From a virus, in IMG/VR virus record IMGVR_UViG_3300043409_001165, positions 1-25,330 of that record: 25,330 nt of DNA. One strand, 5' to 3'. Under the pieces are notes generated by a model, which had not been told where the DNA came from, ran no database searches, and worked only from the letters and a program-made list of their open reading frames with translations. This document shows positions 1-6,323 of the stretch, in pieces (position 1 is the first letter of the stretch; the number at the start of each line of letters is the position of its first letter). A program made the translations under genes and the position numbers.

Positions 1-68
1 TCGGCTGATGACATATCTGCAATAACTTCTTCACCACTAATCAATCGTATAATCAATATATCATTCAT
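1..68 (-). CDS. Sm-like domain protein, N-terminal part (runs off window)
   Basis: A minus-strand frame opens with ATG at 68 and runs open to the window edge, giving 22 residues that begin MNDILIIRLISGEEVIAD. This resembles the start of the Sm-like protein at 16054-16437 (MSDICYIKMSNGEDVVST): both show M-x-D-I, a hydrophobic strand, a basic residue and G-E-(E/D)-V. The ATG overlaps the stop of the preceding gene by one base (TAATG), which fits translational coupling. It is probably a second, paralogous copy of a small beta-barrel (Sm/SH3-like) family common in T4-like phages. Only the first strand or two can be seen, and the function is unknown. Confidence 0.55.
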   Translation of the reverse strand, partial: MNDILIIRLISGEEVIADMSSA

Positions 69-268
69 TATTTTTTCTTTGCCTTTTCTGGAACCTTCTT
101 ACCATCAAATTTTTTGTGAATTTTCACAATTCTGCATTTTTGAGTAGTCTTACCTTTTACAGTTACATTTTTGCAAACTTTTTTACTCTCAGCTGCATAA
201 ACACTACTATTCAATCCAAAAAATAATAATGTTCCCATAAGAATTAATGCAGATACATTTCTAGCCAT
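68..268 (-). CDS. small exported Lys-rich protein in the lysis cassette
   Basis: A 66-residue protein with a clear signal peptide: basic start (MARN), hydrophobic core at about residues 6-19, and a probable signal peptidase I site after SSVYA-A (residues 21-26). The mature part of about 41 residues has 15 Lys and 1 Arg against 3 acidic residues, and two Cys (C32, C45) that could form a disulfide in the periplasm. No lipobox is present, so it is not an outer-membrane spanin lipoprotein. The RBS AAAGGA lies about 9 bases before the ATG. It follows the endolysin and holin genes, so a role in lysis, for example at the outer membrane, is plausible but inferred. The family is not recognised. Confidence 0.7.
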   Translation of the reverse strand: MARNVSALILMGTLLFFGLNSSVYAAESKKVCKNVTVKGKTTQKCRIVKIHKKFDGKKVPEKAKKK

Positions 269-284
269 AGTAATTTTCCTTTAG

Positions 285-689
285 TTAAAGTGCTGGAGGT
301 TCTTCCTGTTGAGGTTTTTTAATCAGTGCTGTAGGAATTGATACTGCGGGAATCGGTGCTACAGGAATTGATACTGCGGGAATCGGTGCTACAGGAATTG
401 ATACTGCGGGAATCGGTGCTTTTGGTGGTTCAATATTGCTAGCTGCACCAGCCACCTTCTCTTGTGTCCTACCAAATGCAGCAATGCCTAATACCGCACC
501 CATAGCTATATGAAATAATCCGGCACCTTGAAGTGTGAGTGGCATCCATTGTGAAATAGGTTGCTTAGTCAAAACTTGAGCCAAACTCCAAATAATCGGA
601 AACACTGCCATATCTAGTAAACAAATAATCATATAAGTCCAACCCATAGCTGGTCTCCATTTCTTTTGCATCCAATCTTCTTCTGCCAT
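285..689 (-). CDS. phage holin (3-TM type) with proline-rich repeat tail
   Basis: A 134-residue membrane protein. The N-terminus (WMQKKWRPAMGWTYMIICL, residues 6-24) and following hydrophobic segments (about 17-39 and 54-72) resemble the three-TM phage holin family linked to gene-transfer-agent release (from memory). A holin forms inner-membrane lesions that release the endolysin. Residues 91-120 are three copies of the decapeptide APIPAVSIPV (the last ends in T), encoded by 30-bp repeats, followed by a KKPQQEEPP tail. The start codon directly abuts the endolysin stop, and an RBS (AGGAG) lies in the endolysin 3' end. The repeat tail is unusual for a holin and could set lysis timing or span cytoplasmic contacts; that is inference. 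Confidence 0.72.
   Translation of the reverse strand: MAEEDWMQKKWRPAMGWTYMIICLLDMAVFPIIWSLAQVLTKQPISQWMPLTLQGAGLFHIAMGAVLGIAAFGRTQEKVAGAASNIEPPKAPIPAVSIPVAPIPAVSIPVAPIPAVSIPTALIKKPQQEEPPAL
331..420. repeat. three tandem 30-bp repeats inside the holin gene
   Basis: Three 30-bp units at 331-360, 361-390 and 391-420. Units two and three are identical, and unit one differs only in its first three bases (gta versus aca). In frame they encode the decapeptide APIPAVSIPV on the minus strand. The near identity at DNA level points to recent expansion by slippage or recombination. Confidence 0.9.
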
Positions 690-1316
690 TTAAGCTCCTA
701 AAACGTGCAGAGCATGGGCATAATGTTTTTTTCGATCCTCAAGTCCAATAGTTCCGCCGTTAATACGTTTGGTCATTGTTAAAATATCGCCACTATCAGC
801 ATATTGATTTAAATTATTCTCACTCCAAAAATATGCAGCTGATTGAACAGCGCCCTCAAATGTCGAAAGATATTCCGGTAATTCTTCTATGGGGGTCTCG
901 ATACTTTCTGCAAACGCAGTATAATTATCTTTTCCTGTTAGTTGAATCAATCCACGACCACAATAACGATACCCATCACCAGATGCTTCATCACCATTAC
1001 CCATGCGATTACCATAAGCACGATTTGCGATCATCTCTGGCTTATGTGCATATTGATTTGCTATTTCAATTGTTGGAAATAATCTAGGCCAAACTCTACA
1101 TAAAGATGCGGCCTGATAATTTAAATTCTCTTTCAGTGCCTTAAATCCGCCGCTTTCATGAGCACATTGAGCAATAAAAGCAGCAACTCTTTGTGGAGTC
1201 GTTATATCATATTCGGGAAGCACTTTAGATAAAGCGTCATACCATTCATCTAAATATGGTATACTCGGAAGAATTTCTTTAAGATGATTTTTTGTGAATT
1301 CGAATGACATGGACAT
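690..1316 (-). CDS. endolysin, GH19 chitinase-like muramidase
   Basis: A 208-residue protein of the glycoside hydrolase 19 fold, used by many phages as a peptidoglycan-cleaving endolysin. Visible signatures: RVAAFIAQCAHESGGF (residues 43-58), where Glu54 is the expected catalytic acid; ENLNY (63-67); YGNRMGNGD (101-109); and YCGRGLIQLTGKDNY (118-132), the substrate-cleft segment. The length is typical of a single-domain phage enzyme, with no signal peptide, so release needs the downstream holin. A TATAAATA late promoter lies 28 bases upstream and AAGG about 10 bases before the first ATG; an ATG two codons later is possible. It heads the lysis cassette. Confidence 0.9.
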   Translation of the reverse strand: MSMSFEFTKNHLKEILPSIPYLDEWYDALSKVLPEYDITTPQRVAAFIAQCAHESGGFKALKENLNYQAASLCRVWPRLFPTIEIANQYAHKPEMIANRAYGNRMGNGDEASGDGYRYCGRGLIQLTGKDNYTAFAESIETPIEELPEYLSTFEGAVQSAAYFWSENNLNQYADSGDILTMTKRINGGTIGLEDRKKHYAHALHVLGA

Positions 1317-1343
1317 AGAAATTATACCTTATAGGATTTTTTC

Positions 1344-1351
1344 TATTTATA
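1344..1351 (-). promoter_or_regulatory. T4-type late promoter for the lysis cassette
   Basis: The minus strand reads TATAAATA, the exact consensus of the T4 late promoter recognised by the gp55 sigma factor, which is encoded in this window. It ends 28 bases before the endolysin ATG and overlaps the foot of the terminator hairpin at 1348-1380. Confidence 0.8.
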
Positions 1352-1380
1352 AGATGGGGAGGATAATTCCCCATCTTATA
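1348..1380 (-). terminator. hairpin after hsp20 and the 24-aa ORF
   Basis: A perfect 13-bp inverted repeat (1348-1360 against 1368-1380) with a 7-base loop and a core of GGGGA/TCCCC. It sits directly after the stop of the 24-codon ORF on the minus strand. The run following it is A-rich, not T-rich, so it may act as an mRNA-stabilising or processing stem as well as a terminator. Confidence 0.6.
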
Positions 1381-1391
1381 TCACATATATT

Positions 1392-1466
1392 TTAATCTTT
1401 TCGAAGTTTTCTGACTTGTTTAAGATATAAGTGCACAGCTTTATACATCTTAATAATTTCAGCCAT
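1392..1466 (-). CDS. 24-residue small ORF coupled to hsp20
   Basis: An ORF of 24 codons on the minus strand, beginning MAEIIKMYKAVHLYLKQ and ending RKLRKD. It has the strong RBS GGAGG six bases before its ATG, and the ATG overlaps the hsp20 stop region by eight bases (ATGGCTGA). The predicted peptide is a single amphipathic, strongly basic helix. The sequence between its stop and the hairpin at 1348-1380 is only about a dozen bases, so the ORF fills the space exactly. Start, RBS and position support translation; no homolog or function is recognised. Confidence 0.55.
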   Translation of the reverse strand: MAEIIKMYKAVHLYLKQVRKLRKD

Positions 1467-1950
1467 GATTAACCTCCGTCAAAAATTCTTTAGCATTGAC
1501 GCCATGAAATCCAATCGGATTTTGGGAAGCATTAATCTCGATTTTTTTTGGCTTTTTATTGTCGGGAACAATATACTCCAAAGAAATTTTGAGCATGCCA
1601 TTCACCAAATCTGCATTTCGAATTTCAACATTATCTGCTAATTCGAATTTTCGTTTAAAAGATCGATCAGCGATTCCTTTATGTAGGAATTCTTCTTTAG
1701 AATCGTTAGTCTTTGCTGATGCAGAAACAGTCAAACTTCCATCAGTTAGTTCTATATCAATATCTTCTTTCGAGAATCCGGCGACAGCTAATTCAAGAAC
1801 GTAGAAATTCTTTTCTGTCTTTTTGATATTGTATGGAGGATAACCCGGAACAGCTTTACTAAGCGCGGTATTGAAGAGCTCAAGACGATCAAACATCTTA
1901 TCATAACCAATTGAGAACGGATCAAATTTATGTAGGTCTAACAGTGTCAT
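1459..1950 (-). CDS. hsp20: small heat-shock protein Hsp20 (IbpA-like)
   Basis: A 163-residue ATP-independent holdase chaperone. The alpha-crystallin domain is clear: YPPYNIKKTEKNFYVLELAV (residues 37-56), AGFSKEDIDIEL, the strand GIADRSFKRKFEL (92-104), NGMLKISLEYIVP (117-129) and KPKKIEIN. The YPPYNI start of the domain is typical of IbpA-type proteins. Two ATGs compete. The first (1956) directly abuts the AAGGAG RBS with no spacing, while the ATG at 1950 has six bases, so 1950 is chosen. Hsp20 genes are common in T4-like phages of aquatic bacteria and may help capsid or tail folding. A late promoter lies about 86 bases upstream with a structured leader. Confidence 0.9.
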   Translation of the reverse strand: MTLLDLHKFDPFSIGYDKMFDRLELFNTALSKAVPGYPPYNIKKTEKNFYVLELAVAGFSKEDIDIELTDGSLTVSASAKTNDSKEEFLHKGIADRSFKRKFELADNVEIRNADLVNGMLKISLEYIVPDNKKPKKIEINASQNPIGFHGVNAKEFLTEVNHG

Positions 1951-1983
1951 ATACATCTCCTTATATTAAGCAAGATTAAAATA

Positions 1984-2028
1984 AAGCTCCCGAAGGCAGC
2001 TTATTCGAAAACAATCGACTGATTGTTT
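1984..2028 (-). promoter_or_regulatory. structured leader of hsp20 (two hairpins)
   Basis: Between the late promoter and hsp20 the minus strand holds two stems. One is an 8-bp perfect stem with a 4-base loop (2009-2028). The other has seven pairs, one bulged G and a C-TTCG-G tetraloop (1984-2002), followed by the T-rich tract TTTATTTTAAT. The second looks like an intrinsic terminator, yet it lies downstream of the promoter and upstream of hsp20, so it may attenuate or stabilise the hsp20 mRNA. Confidence 0.45.
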
Positions 2029-2035
2029 CTGAATT

Positions 2036-2043
2036 TATTTATA
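2036..2043 (-). promoter_or_regulatory. T4-type late promoter for hsp20
   Basis: The minus strand reads TATAAATA, an exact late consensus, just after the regA stop. It leaves a leader of roughly 80 bases before the hsp20 ATG, longer than at the other late genes of this window. Confidence 0.7.
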
Positions 2044-2051
2044 ACGTAGTT

Positions 2052-2456
2052 TCAACTAGATCGTTTTTTTCCTATGTTATATTTTTGCTCTAATATCCAA
2101 TCAGATTTTTCTTTGTATGCAATAATCTTTATCTGTGATATTGGAGCGACTGGGCTTTTTGTTTTTTCTGGATTGATAATTTTATATAAATTCCACTCTG
2201 CAAGAAGATTGCTGATCGTATTTCTACGAGCAATATCGTCCTCAGAAAAATTCGTAGGCTTTCCATCCAAAGCAAAAAGCTCTTTGAAATGAACGATGAA
2301 ATATCTATTTTGTTTATGTAGAATATGACAAGATTGGAATATTTTTTTATCTTTCTTTGAAGCTACACCAATTCGTGTCAGAGTTTCCCGAATCTTTAGA
2401 AAATCGTCGGGAGATTCTAATAGAACTTCAATCATGTTATCGACTATTATATTCAT
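2052..2456 (-). CDS. regA: RegA translational repressor
   Basis: A 134-residue homolog of T4 RegA, an RNA-binding protein that represses translation of early mRNAs at their start sites. Residues from M8 on (MIEVLLESPDDFLKIRETLT) match the T4 start MIEITLKKPEDFLKVKETLT closely as I recall it, and KDKKIFQSCHILHKQNRYFI, VHFKELFALDG and EDDIARRNTI follow the family pattern. The ATG at 2456 is chosen because AAAGGTG lies six bases before it. A GTG three codons upstream overlaps the RBS, and the T4-equivalent Met at 2435 lacks one, so this protein carries seven extra N-terminal residues. It lies at the end of the clamp operon, as in T4. Confidence 0.92.
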   Translation of the reverse strand: MNIIVDNMIEVLLESPDDFLKIRETLTRIGVASKKDKKIFQSCHILHKQNRYFIVHFKELFALDGKPTNFSEDDIARRNTISNLLAEWNLYKIINPEKTKSPVAPISQIKIIAYKEKSDWILEQKYNIGKKRSS

Positions 2457-2484
2457 TATAAGCACCTTTAATACATATATCTAG

Positions 2485-2492
2485 TATTTATA
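2485..2492 (-). promoter_or_regulatory. T4-type late promoter upstream of regA
   Basis: The minus strand reads TATAAATA. It ends 28 bases before the chosen regA ATG, in the gap after gene 62. It would give regA, and read-through into hsp20, a late transcript in addition to early transcription from the clamp promoter. The match is exact, but regA is usually an early or middle gene, so its use is uncertain. Confidence 0.6.
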
Positions 2493-2497
2493 ATAAT

Positions 2498-2893
2498 CTA
2501 CTTTTTCGTTCCTCCAGTATAGATGTAGTCTTTCACAACTTCAAACTGTTCATTCGTTAGAATCTTCGATATATCTATGGCTTTTCTAAGATTACACTTA
2601 TAAACTTCTTGAATTATGTCTAATTTTTTAGATTCTTCTGGCTTTAACCACTTACTAAACCTTTTACGACTTCGAAGGCTTTTCATATAGAAGTCATACT
2701 GTAATAGATTATCTAGATGACCCATACGATTCATTTCATTTGCATACAGAATAGAATCAGCGTGGAATGATAACGAGCGATTCGCTAAGAATGGTTTATA
2801 ATCTTTTTCTGCGAGATCGTCATTCTCAGTTCCCCGCATCATATCTTTTTTGATATGACTTACACTGTTTATATAATCAAATGGACTAGACAT
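2498..2893 (-). CDS. 62: clamp-loader small subunit gp62
   Basis: A 131-residue protein in the gene 62 position between gene 44 and regA. The stretch YKPFLANRSLSFHADSIL (residues 32-49), the LDNLLQYDFYMKSLRSRKRF segment (60-79), SKWLKP, and a C-terminal LTNEQFEVVKDYIYTGG resemble the short gp62 proteins of aquatic T4-like phages, which are smaller than T4 gp62 (187 residues). gp62 forms a 4:1 complex with gp44 and loads the gp45 clamp onto DNA. Its ATG overlaps the end of the upstream ORF by eight bases and has no visible Shine-Dalgarno, so translation probably depends on coupling. Confidence 0.75.
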   Translation of the reverse strand: MSSPFDYINSVSHIKKDMMRGTENDDLAEKDYKPFLANRSLSFHADSILYANEMNRMGHLDNLLQYDFYMKSLRSRKRFSKWLKPEESKKLDIIQEVYKCNLRKAIDISKILTNEQFEVVKDYIYTGGTKK

Positions 2894-3491
2894 AGAATTC
2901 GCAAATCGTATTCGTTGTCGGAGTTTTACCAGTGCCTCGCGTTATGATTTGTTTTCTATTGCTGTTAAATTTCGATTGTAGACCCCGTATAAGTATTGTT
3001 TCGATTTCCTGAGACTTTAATATGAACGGGCGCGGATCATTATTATAAAGCGCCTCAATAAATTCTTCTGAGATAAACGACATATAAAATTGACCCGAAT
3101 CAATCATAGATTTCACTCGAGATGGACCATATTCCGTTATCATTTTTTTTGCGGCCGGATGGTCGATGTGTGGTCCATTATTTTCTATAAGAACTTGAAG
3201 AAATACTCTAATTCGACCAATAATATCACTATTTCCTAACACAGCACCTACATACAGATAATCTCGTGTCGTGTCGAGGGGTGATTTAGATCTCCAAATA
3301 GAATATACACCTCGAATTTTACAACCATAAACATACTTGCTAATATGACAAATTGGTTTTTTGTGTGTTGAAACTTTATTATAATCTAGATGATAAAAAA
3401 GTTTACGAGTATTTTCATCCTTTAGAAGCTCTTGTTCGCATAGAAGTTGAATGTCGTGATCAGGAGAAGACTTTATAATTAAATTATTCAT
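2886..3491 (-). CDS. probable GIY-YIG endonuclease inserted between genes 44 and 62
   Basis: A 201-residue protein with a GIY-YIG-like pattern: GVY at 61-63, YLYVGAV at 78-84, an Arg pair in IIGRIRVF (R93, R95), HPAAKKMITEYG (111-122), and a late QEIETILIRGLQSKFNSN (161-178) that would supply the catalytic Glu. The GVY-to-YVG spacing (about 17 residues) is longer than usual, so this is a divergent member or a look-alike. GIY-YIG nucleases are typical mobile genes of T4-like phages. It starts three bases after the gene 44 stop, lacks a visible RBS, and overlaps gene 62 by eight bases, so it separates two genes that are adjacent in T4. Confidence 0.5.
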   Translation of the reverse strand: MNNLIIKSSPDHDIQLLCEQELLKDENTRKLFYHLDYNKVSTHKKPICHISKYVYGCKIRGVYSIWRSKSPLDTTRDYLYVGAVLGNSDIIGRIRVFLQVLIENNGPHIDHPAAKKMITEYGPSRVKSMIDSGQFYMSFISEEFIEALYNNDPRPFILKSQEIETILIRGLQSKFNSNRKQIITRGTGKTPTTNTICEFYV

Positions 3492-3494
3492 AAT

Positions 3495-4439
3495 CTATTT
3501 AAACTGACAGTCAGCCATGATGGAAGTCAAACAAGCAGCTATGTTTATTTCTTGGTCTACCACAAATGCGCTCTTGTATTGATAGTCTCCAAGAGTCAAA
3601 ACCAATTGAGGAACTGATTCCGGCTTTAGATAATCATATGCGGATTCATACAATTTACGAAAGAGAGTATTAGTTTCCATCGCATTATTCTGTGCAACCC
3701 ATTTTCGCATAGAAGTAAAATCGCGCTCTTTAAGATGTTTAATGATATCTTTTAAATCTACATCTGCAACCTGAGCTAAAATTCCGGCATCGATTTTACC
3801 AGTCGCTGCGTGGCGTTGTAATTCGTTTAGAACGCGACGCCAATCCGGAAAGAATTTAGTGATAAGCTGAGCAACAACTTTCTTATCATATTCGATTCCT
3901 TCTGCTTCTAGAATAGTATAAGTTCTTTTTAGGAACTGTGTCGCAAGTTCAGCTTTTTCATTGCCTGCTATCTTAAAATCAATAACAGAACATCGGGAAT
4001 GCAGAGGAGCAATAATCTTATTCTTAAAATTACAGGTCAGAATAAATCCACAATTATTCGAGAACTCTTCCATAAAATTGCGAAGAGCTGGCTGAGTAGA
4101 ATTAGCATTTAGATAATCCGCTTCATCCAATATAACATACTTCCGATCAGAAGTGAAAGAAACAGTTGCAGCATAATTTCGAATATCATTACGAAGTGTA
4201 TCGATATTACCATTCATCGATCCATTGATAATGATGTAATCACCATTAATTTCATCCAGCATCGCACGAGCAACAGTTGTCTTTCCGACTCCAGGCCCAC
4301 CATTCAATAAGAGATTTGGAATTCCTTTATCATCAACAAACTTCTGAAAAACCGTTTTTAGATTATTTGGAAGTATACAATCCGATATTTTGTGGGGGCG
4401 ATATTTTTCAACAAATAAAAATTCTTCACGATCAAGCAT
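3495..4439 (-). CDS. 44: clamp-loader ATPase large subunit gp44
   Basis: A 314-residue AAA+ ATPase of the clamp-loader family. It drives opening and loading of the gp45 sliding clamp at primer-template junctions. Visible parts: VEKYRPHKISDCILP (residues 10-24), the clamp-loader N-terminal signature; Walker A GGPGVGKTT (47-55); Walker B YVILDEADYL (101-110); sensor 1 LTCN (134-137); the SRC motif (148-150) carrying the Arg finger; and a sensor 2-like WRRVLNELQR region. The length matches T4 gp44 (319). RBS GGAG lies five bases before the ATG. It lies downstream of gene 45 and a small gene, in the same operon. Confidence 0.95.
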   Translation of the reverse strand: MLDREEFLFVEKYRPHKISDCILPNNLKTVFQKFVDDKGIPNLLLNGGPGVGKTTVARAMLDEINGDYIIINGSMNGNIDTLRNDIRNYAATVSFTSDRKYVILDEADYLNANSTQPALRNFMEEFSNNCGFILTCNFKNKIIAPLHSRCSVIDFKIAGNEKAELATQFLKRTYTILEAEGIEYDKKVVAQLITKFFPDWRRVLNELQRHAATGKIDAGILAQVADVDLKDIIKHLKERDFTSMRKWVAQNNAMETNTLFRKLYESAYDYLKPESVPQLVLTLGDYQYKSAFVVDQEINIAACLTSIMADCQFK

Positions 4440-4467
4440 TTAAACTCCATAATATAAATTTTATATT

Positions 4468-4650
4468 TTACTTCTCTGAAGTAGGTGCAGGTGCTGCTGC
4501 AAGTTTTGCAGCTTCAATTTCAGCTTGAGCTTGTGGACCAGCTTGTTCCTGTAACTTAACGATCACTGAATTGACCTGGATATACGGCATCTGACCAAGT
4601 GCTTGTAGTACAATATTAACTTCATTTAATTCCAATTTTAGAACGATCAT
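4468..4650 (-). CDS. small conserved phage protein (LEVN..ALGQ type)
   Basis: A 60-residue protein between genes 45 and 44. The pattern LELNEVNIVLQALGQMPYIQ followed by VNSVIVKLQEQ resembles a small protein seen in many unrelated phages (from memory), predicted as a short helical domain; the C-terminal third is an Ala/Pro-rich tail. T4 has rpbA next to gene 45, but I see no similarity to it. RBS AAGGA lies 10 bases before the ATG. The function is unknown; the location in the replication operon suggests an accessory to replication. Confidence 0.7.
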   Translation of the reverse strand: MIVLKLELNEVNIVLQALGQMPYIQVNSVIVKLQEQAGPQAQAEIEAAKLAAAPAPTSEK

Positions 4651-4677
4651 AGTAATTTATTCCTTAAATTGCGGTTA

Positions 4678-5340
4678 TTAAGCGGAAGTAGAACCTTGCT
4701 CTGTAGCAATCCAATACTCGATATCACCAGTCTTAGATTTGAAATTCGCAATACCTTTGGCTGAGACAGTCACATCATAGTCACGCGGAAGCAATTTCAA
4801 ATTTTCTACTTTAAAAATCATGTTATAATTAGTCGTAGAAGTTCCGACCGTATGATTAAACACAGCGCCTGCGTCGTGTCGTGAATCAATCGCAGTAAGG
4901 CATGCTGATCCACCCTTTCCCAATAGAGCAACTTCCGGTAGCATCATATTTGCTGCGGCTTTAACCGCTTCAGCCATAACTTCCTTCATGATTGTGAATG
5001 TCACATCTACACTAGGAAGAATGATATCTTTTTCGGGAGGAGATGTTATCGTAGAGATACTAGCATATGGAATTCTAGAAAATGCCAGACCGTTTTTAAT
5101 TTCAACAGACGTTTCACTGAAATCGATCTCTGGATCTTCATACATTTCTGCCATGTTTATCAACATGTTCAAGTCGTAGATTGCACATTCTTTCATAAAG
5201 GTTTCCGAAACGATCGCCTGCGCCAGAATAGTTTTCTGAGGAGATACAGTTCGAATTTTACTTCCTGGCTTCAATACGACAGACATGTTAATAGAAGAAA
5301 AGTTTTTCAAAATTTCAATTGTTTGCTTAGAAAGTTTCAT
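4678..5340 (-). CDS. 45: sliding clamp gp45
   Basis: A 220-residue homolog of the T4 trimeric processivity clamp, close to T4's 228. Family features are the opening MKLSKQTIEILKNFSSIN, the segment SVVLKPGSKIRTVSPQKTIL (residues 20-39), and the overall order and length of a two-domain clamp. gp45 tethers the polymerase to DNA and, in T4, also activates late transcription together with gp55 and gp33. RBS GGAG lies seven bases before the ATG. It is the first gene of the 45-x-44-nuclease-62-regA operon, preceded by a strong sigma70 promoter at 5365-5393. Confidence 0.93.
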   Translation of the reverse strand: MKLSKQTIEILKNFSSINMSVVLKPGSKIRTVSPQKTILAQAIVSETFMKECAIYDLNMLINMAEMYEDPEIDFSETSVEIKNGLAFSRIPYASISTITSPPEKDIILPSVDVTFTIMKEVMAEAVKAAANMMLPEVALLGKGGSACLTAIDSRHDAGAVFNHTVGTSTTNYNMIFKVENLKLLPRDYDVTVSAKGIANFKSKTGDIEYWIATEQGSTSA

Positions 5341-5364
5341 TTATTACTCCATTATTAAAATATA

Positions 5365-5393
5365 ATTATAACACACTCAATTCAAAATGTAAA
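5365..5393 (-). promoter_or_regulatory. sigma70 promoter for the clamp operon
   Basis: On the minus strand TTTACA (5388-5393) and TATAAT (5365-5370) are separated by 17 bases. This is 11 of 12 consensus positions, immediately after the glycosyltransferase stop and about 25 bases before the gene 45 ATG. It would let host RNA polymerase transcribe the replication operon early. Confidence 0.8.
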
Positions 5394-6251
5394 TCACTTT
5401 TTCTTCTTTTTCTTCAGCATACCCACATCAGCAGTGGCAGTTACTCCAAGATTAGCTAGATCTACCAAAGATCCACCAAACACATATGTTCCTTGATGCT
5501 CAAGTTTCATCCACGGACATAGCCAGACTTTCATTCCAGCATCTCTAGCATACTGACAGAACATATAATCTTCAGAAAGATATCGTTTTGTTTTCGGATC
5601 GATTACGCAATCGAAATACGCATGAATTTCGCGGGATCCATCAAAATGCTCAGTTCGAACATGATCTGGCTTATATGAAAGATGCGGATATGCTTTTTTG
5701 TATTTCTCAAACACACCGCGCTGAATAATCATGAATCCAGTTCCGCCTTCTAGAACTTCAACTGGTTCATTTAGGGCAATAGAATCTTGACCATCTGTCG
5801 GATTGAAAACATAATCACCGACATATTTTTCTAACTGTTGTGGATCTTTATCTGCGAATCCGCGATCAACAGCCTTCTTAATCTTTTCCCAAGAAATACA
5901 TTTCTTTGGGTATGGACCACAAACAACTTCTTTATCGCTTCCTGTTTCTGCAATTACAGAAAGAGCAATTACATCGTCGGGATCGAATCCGATATCTGCA
6001 TCGATAAACATCAGATGCGTACAATCGCTTCGCAAAAATTCATCTACTAGATAATTTCTAGCTCGTGTGATTAGCGATTCATTGTATAGATAGAAAAATC
6101 TAACATCCATTCCATATTTGGAAGAGAGTATGGCTAGATCAGCAGACGATTTGCAATATTGACCAGTGCACATTCCACCATACATCGGCGTGGCAACAAA
6201 GATCTTTCGCTTGCGAAGATCTTCAATGGATACTGAGACTTCTATAGACAT
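5394..6251 (-). CDS. GT-A fold glycosyltransferase
   Basis: A 285-residue protein of the nucleotide-diphospho-sugar transferase (GT-A) type. An N-terminal strand KIFVATPMYGGMC (residues 16-28), NESLITRARNYLVDEFL (57-73), and a DxD metal-binding motif in THLMFIDADIGFDPDD (78-93; D84, D86) are typical. CGPYPKK (115-121), GGTGFMIIQR and the late SEDYMFCQYARDAG segment resemble the acceptor and base regions. The C-terminus ends in a run of six Lys. The sugar and acceptor are not readable; candidates are modified phage DNA or a virion or host glycan. A late promoter 34 bases upstream argues for a late function. RBS AAAGGTG is present. A terminator at 6324-6355 isolates it from the wHTH gene. Confidence 0.75.
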   Translation of the reverse strand: MSIEVSVSIEDLRKRKIFVATPMYGGMCTGQYCKSSADLAILSSKYGMDVRFFYLYNESLITRARNYLVDEFLRSDCTHLMFIDADIGFDPDDVIALSVIAETGSDKEVVCGPYPKKCISWEKIKKAVDRGFADKDPQQLEKYVGDYVFNPTDGQDSIALNEPVEVLEGGTGFMIIQRGVFEKYKKAYPHLSYKPDHVRTEHFDGSREIHAYFDCVIDPKTKRYLSEDYMFCQYARDAGMKVWLCPWMKLEHQGTYVFGGSLVDLANLGVTATADVGMLKKKKKK

Positions 6252-6284
6252 AATATTTCACCTTTAACATTCATATCAAAAACT

Positions 6285-6292
6285 TATTTATA
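6285..6292 (-). promoter_or_regulatory. T4-type late promoter for the glycosyltransferase
   Basis: The minus strand reads TATAAATA, ending 34 bases before the glycosyltransferase ATG and just downstream of the terminator at 6324-6355. This is a complete stop-then-start boundary. Confidence 0.78.
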
Positions 6293-6323
6293 TTGAAATT
6301 CAGTATATTTGAATCAATAATAG

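Noticed and set aside
776-1087. A 103-codon plus-strand ORF opposite the endolysin
   Set aside because: It is antisense to a strongly conserved GH19 domain, has His/Tyr-rich non-protein-like composition and no plus-strand promoter.
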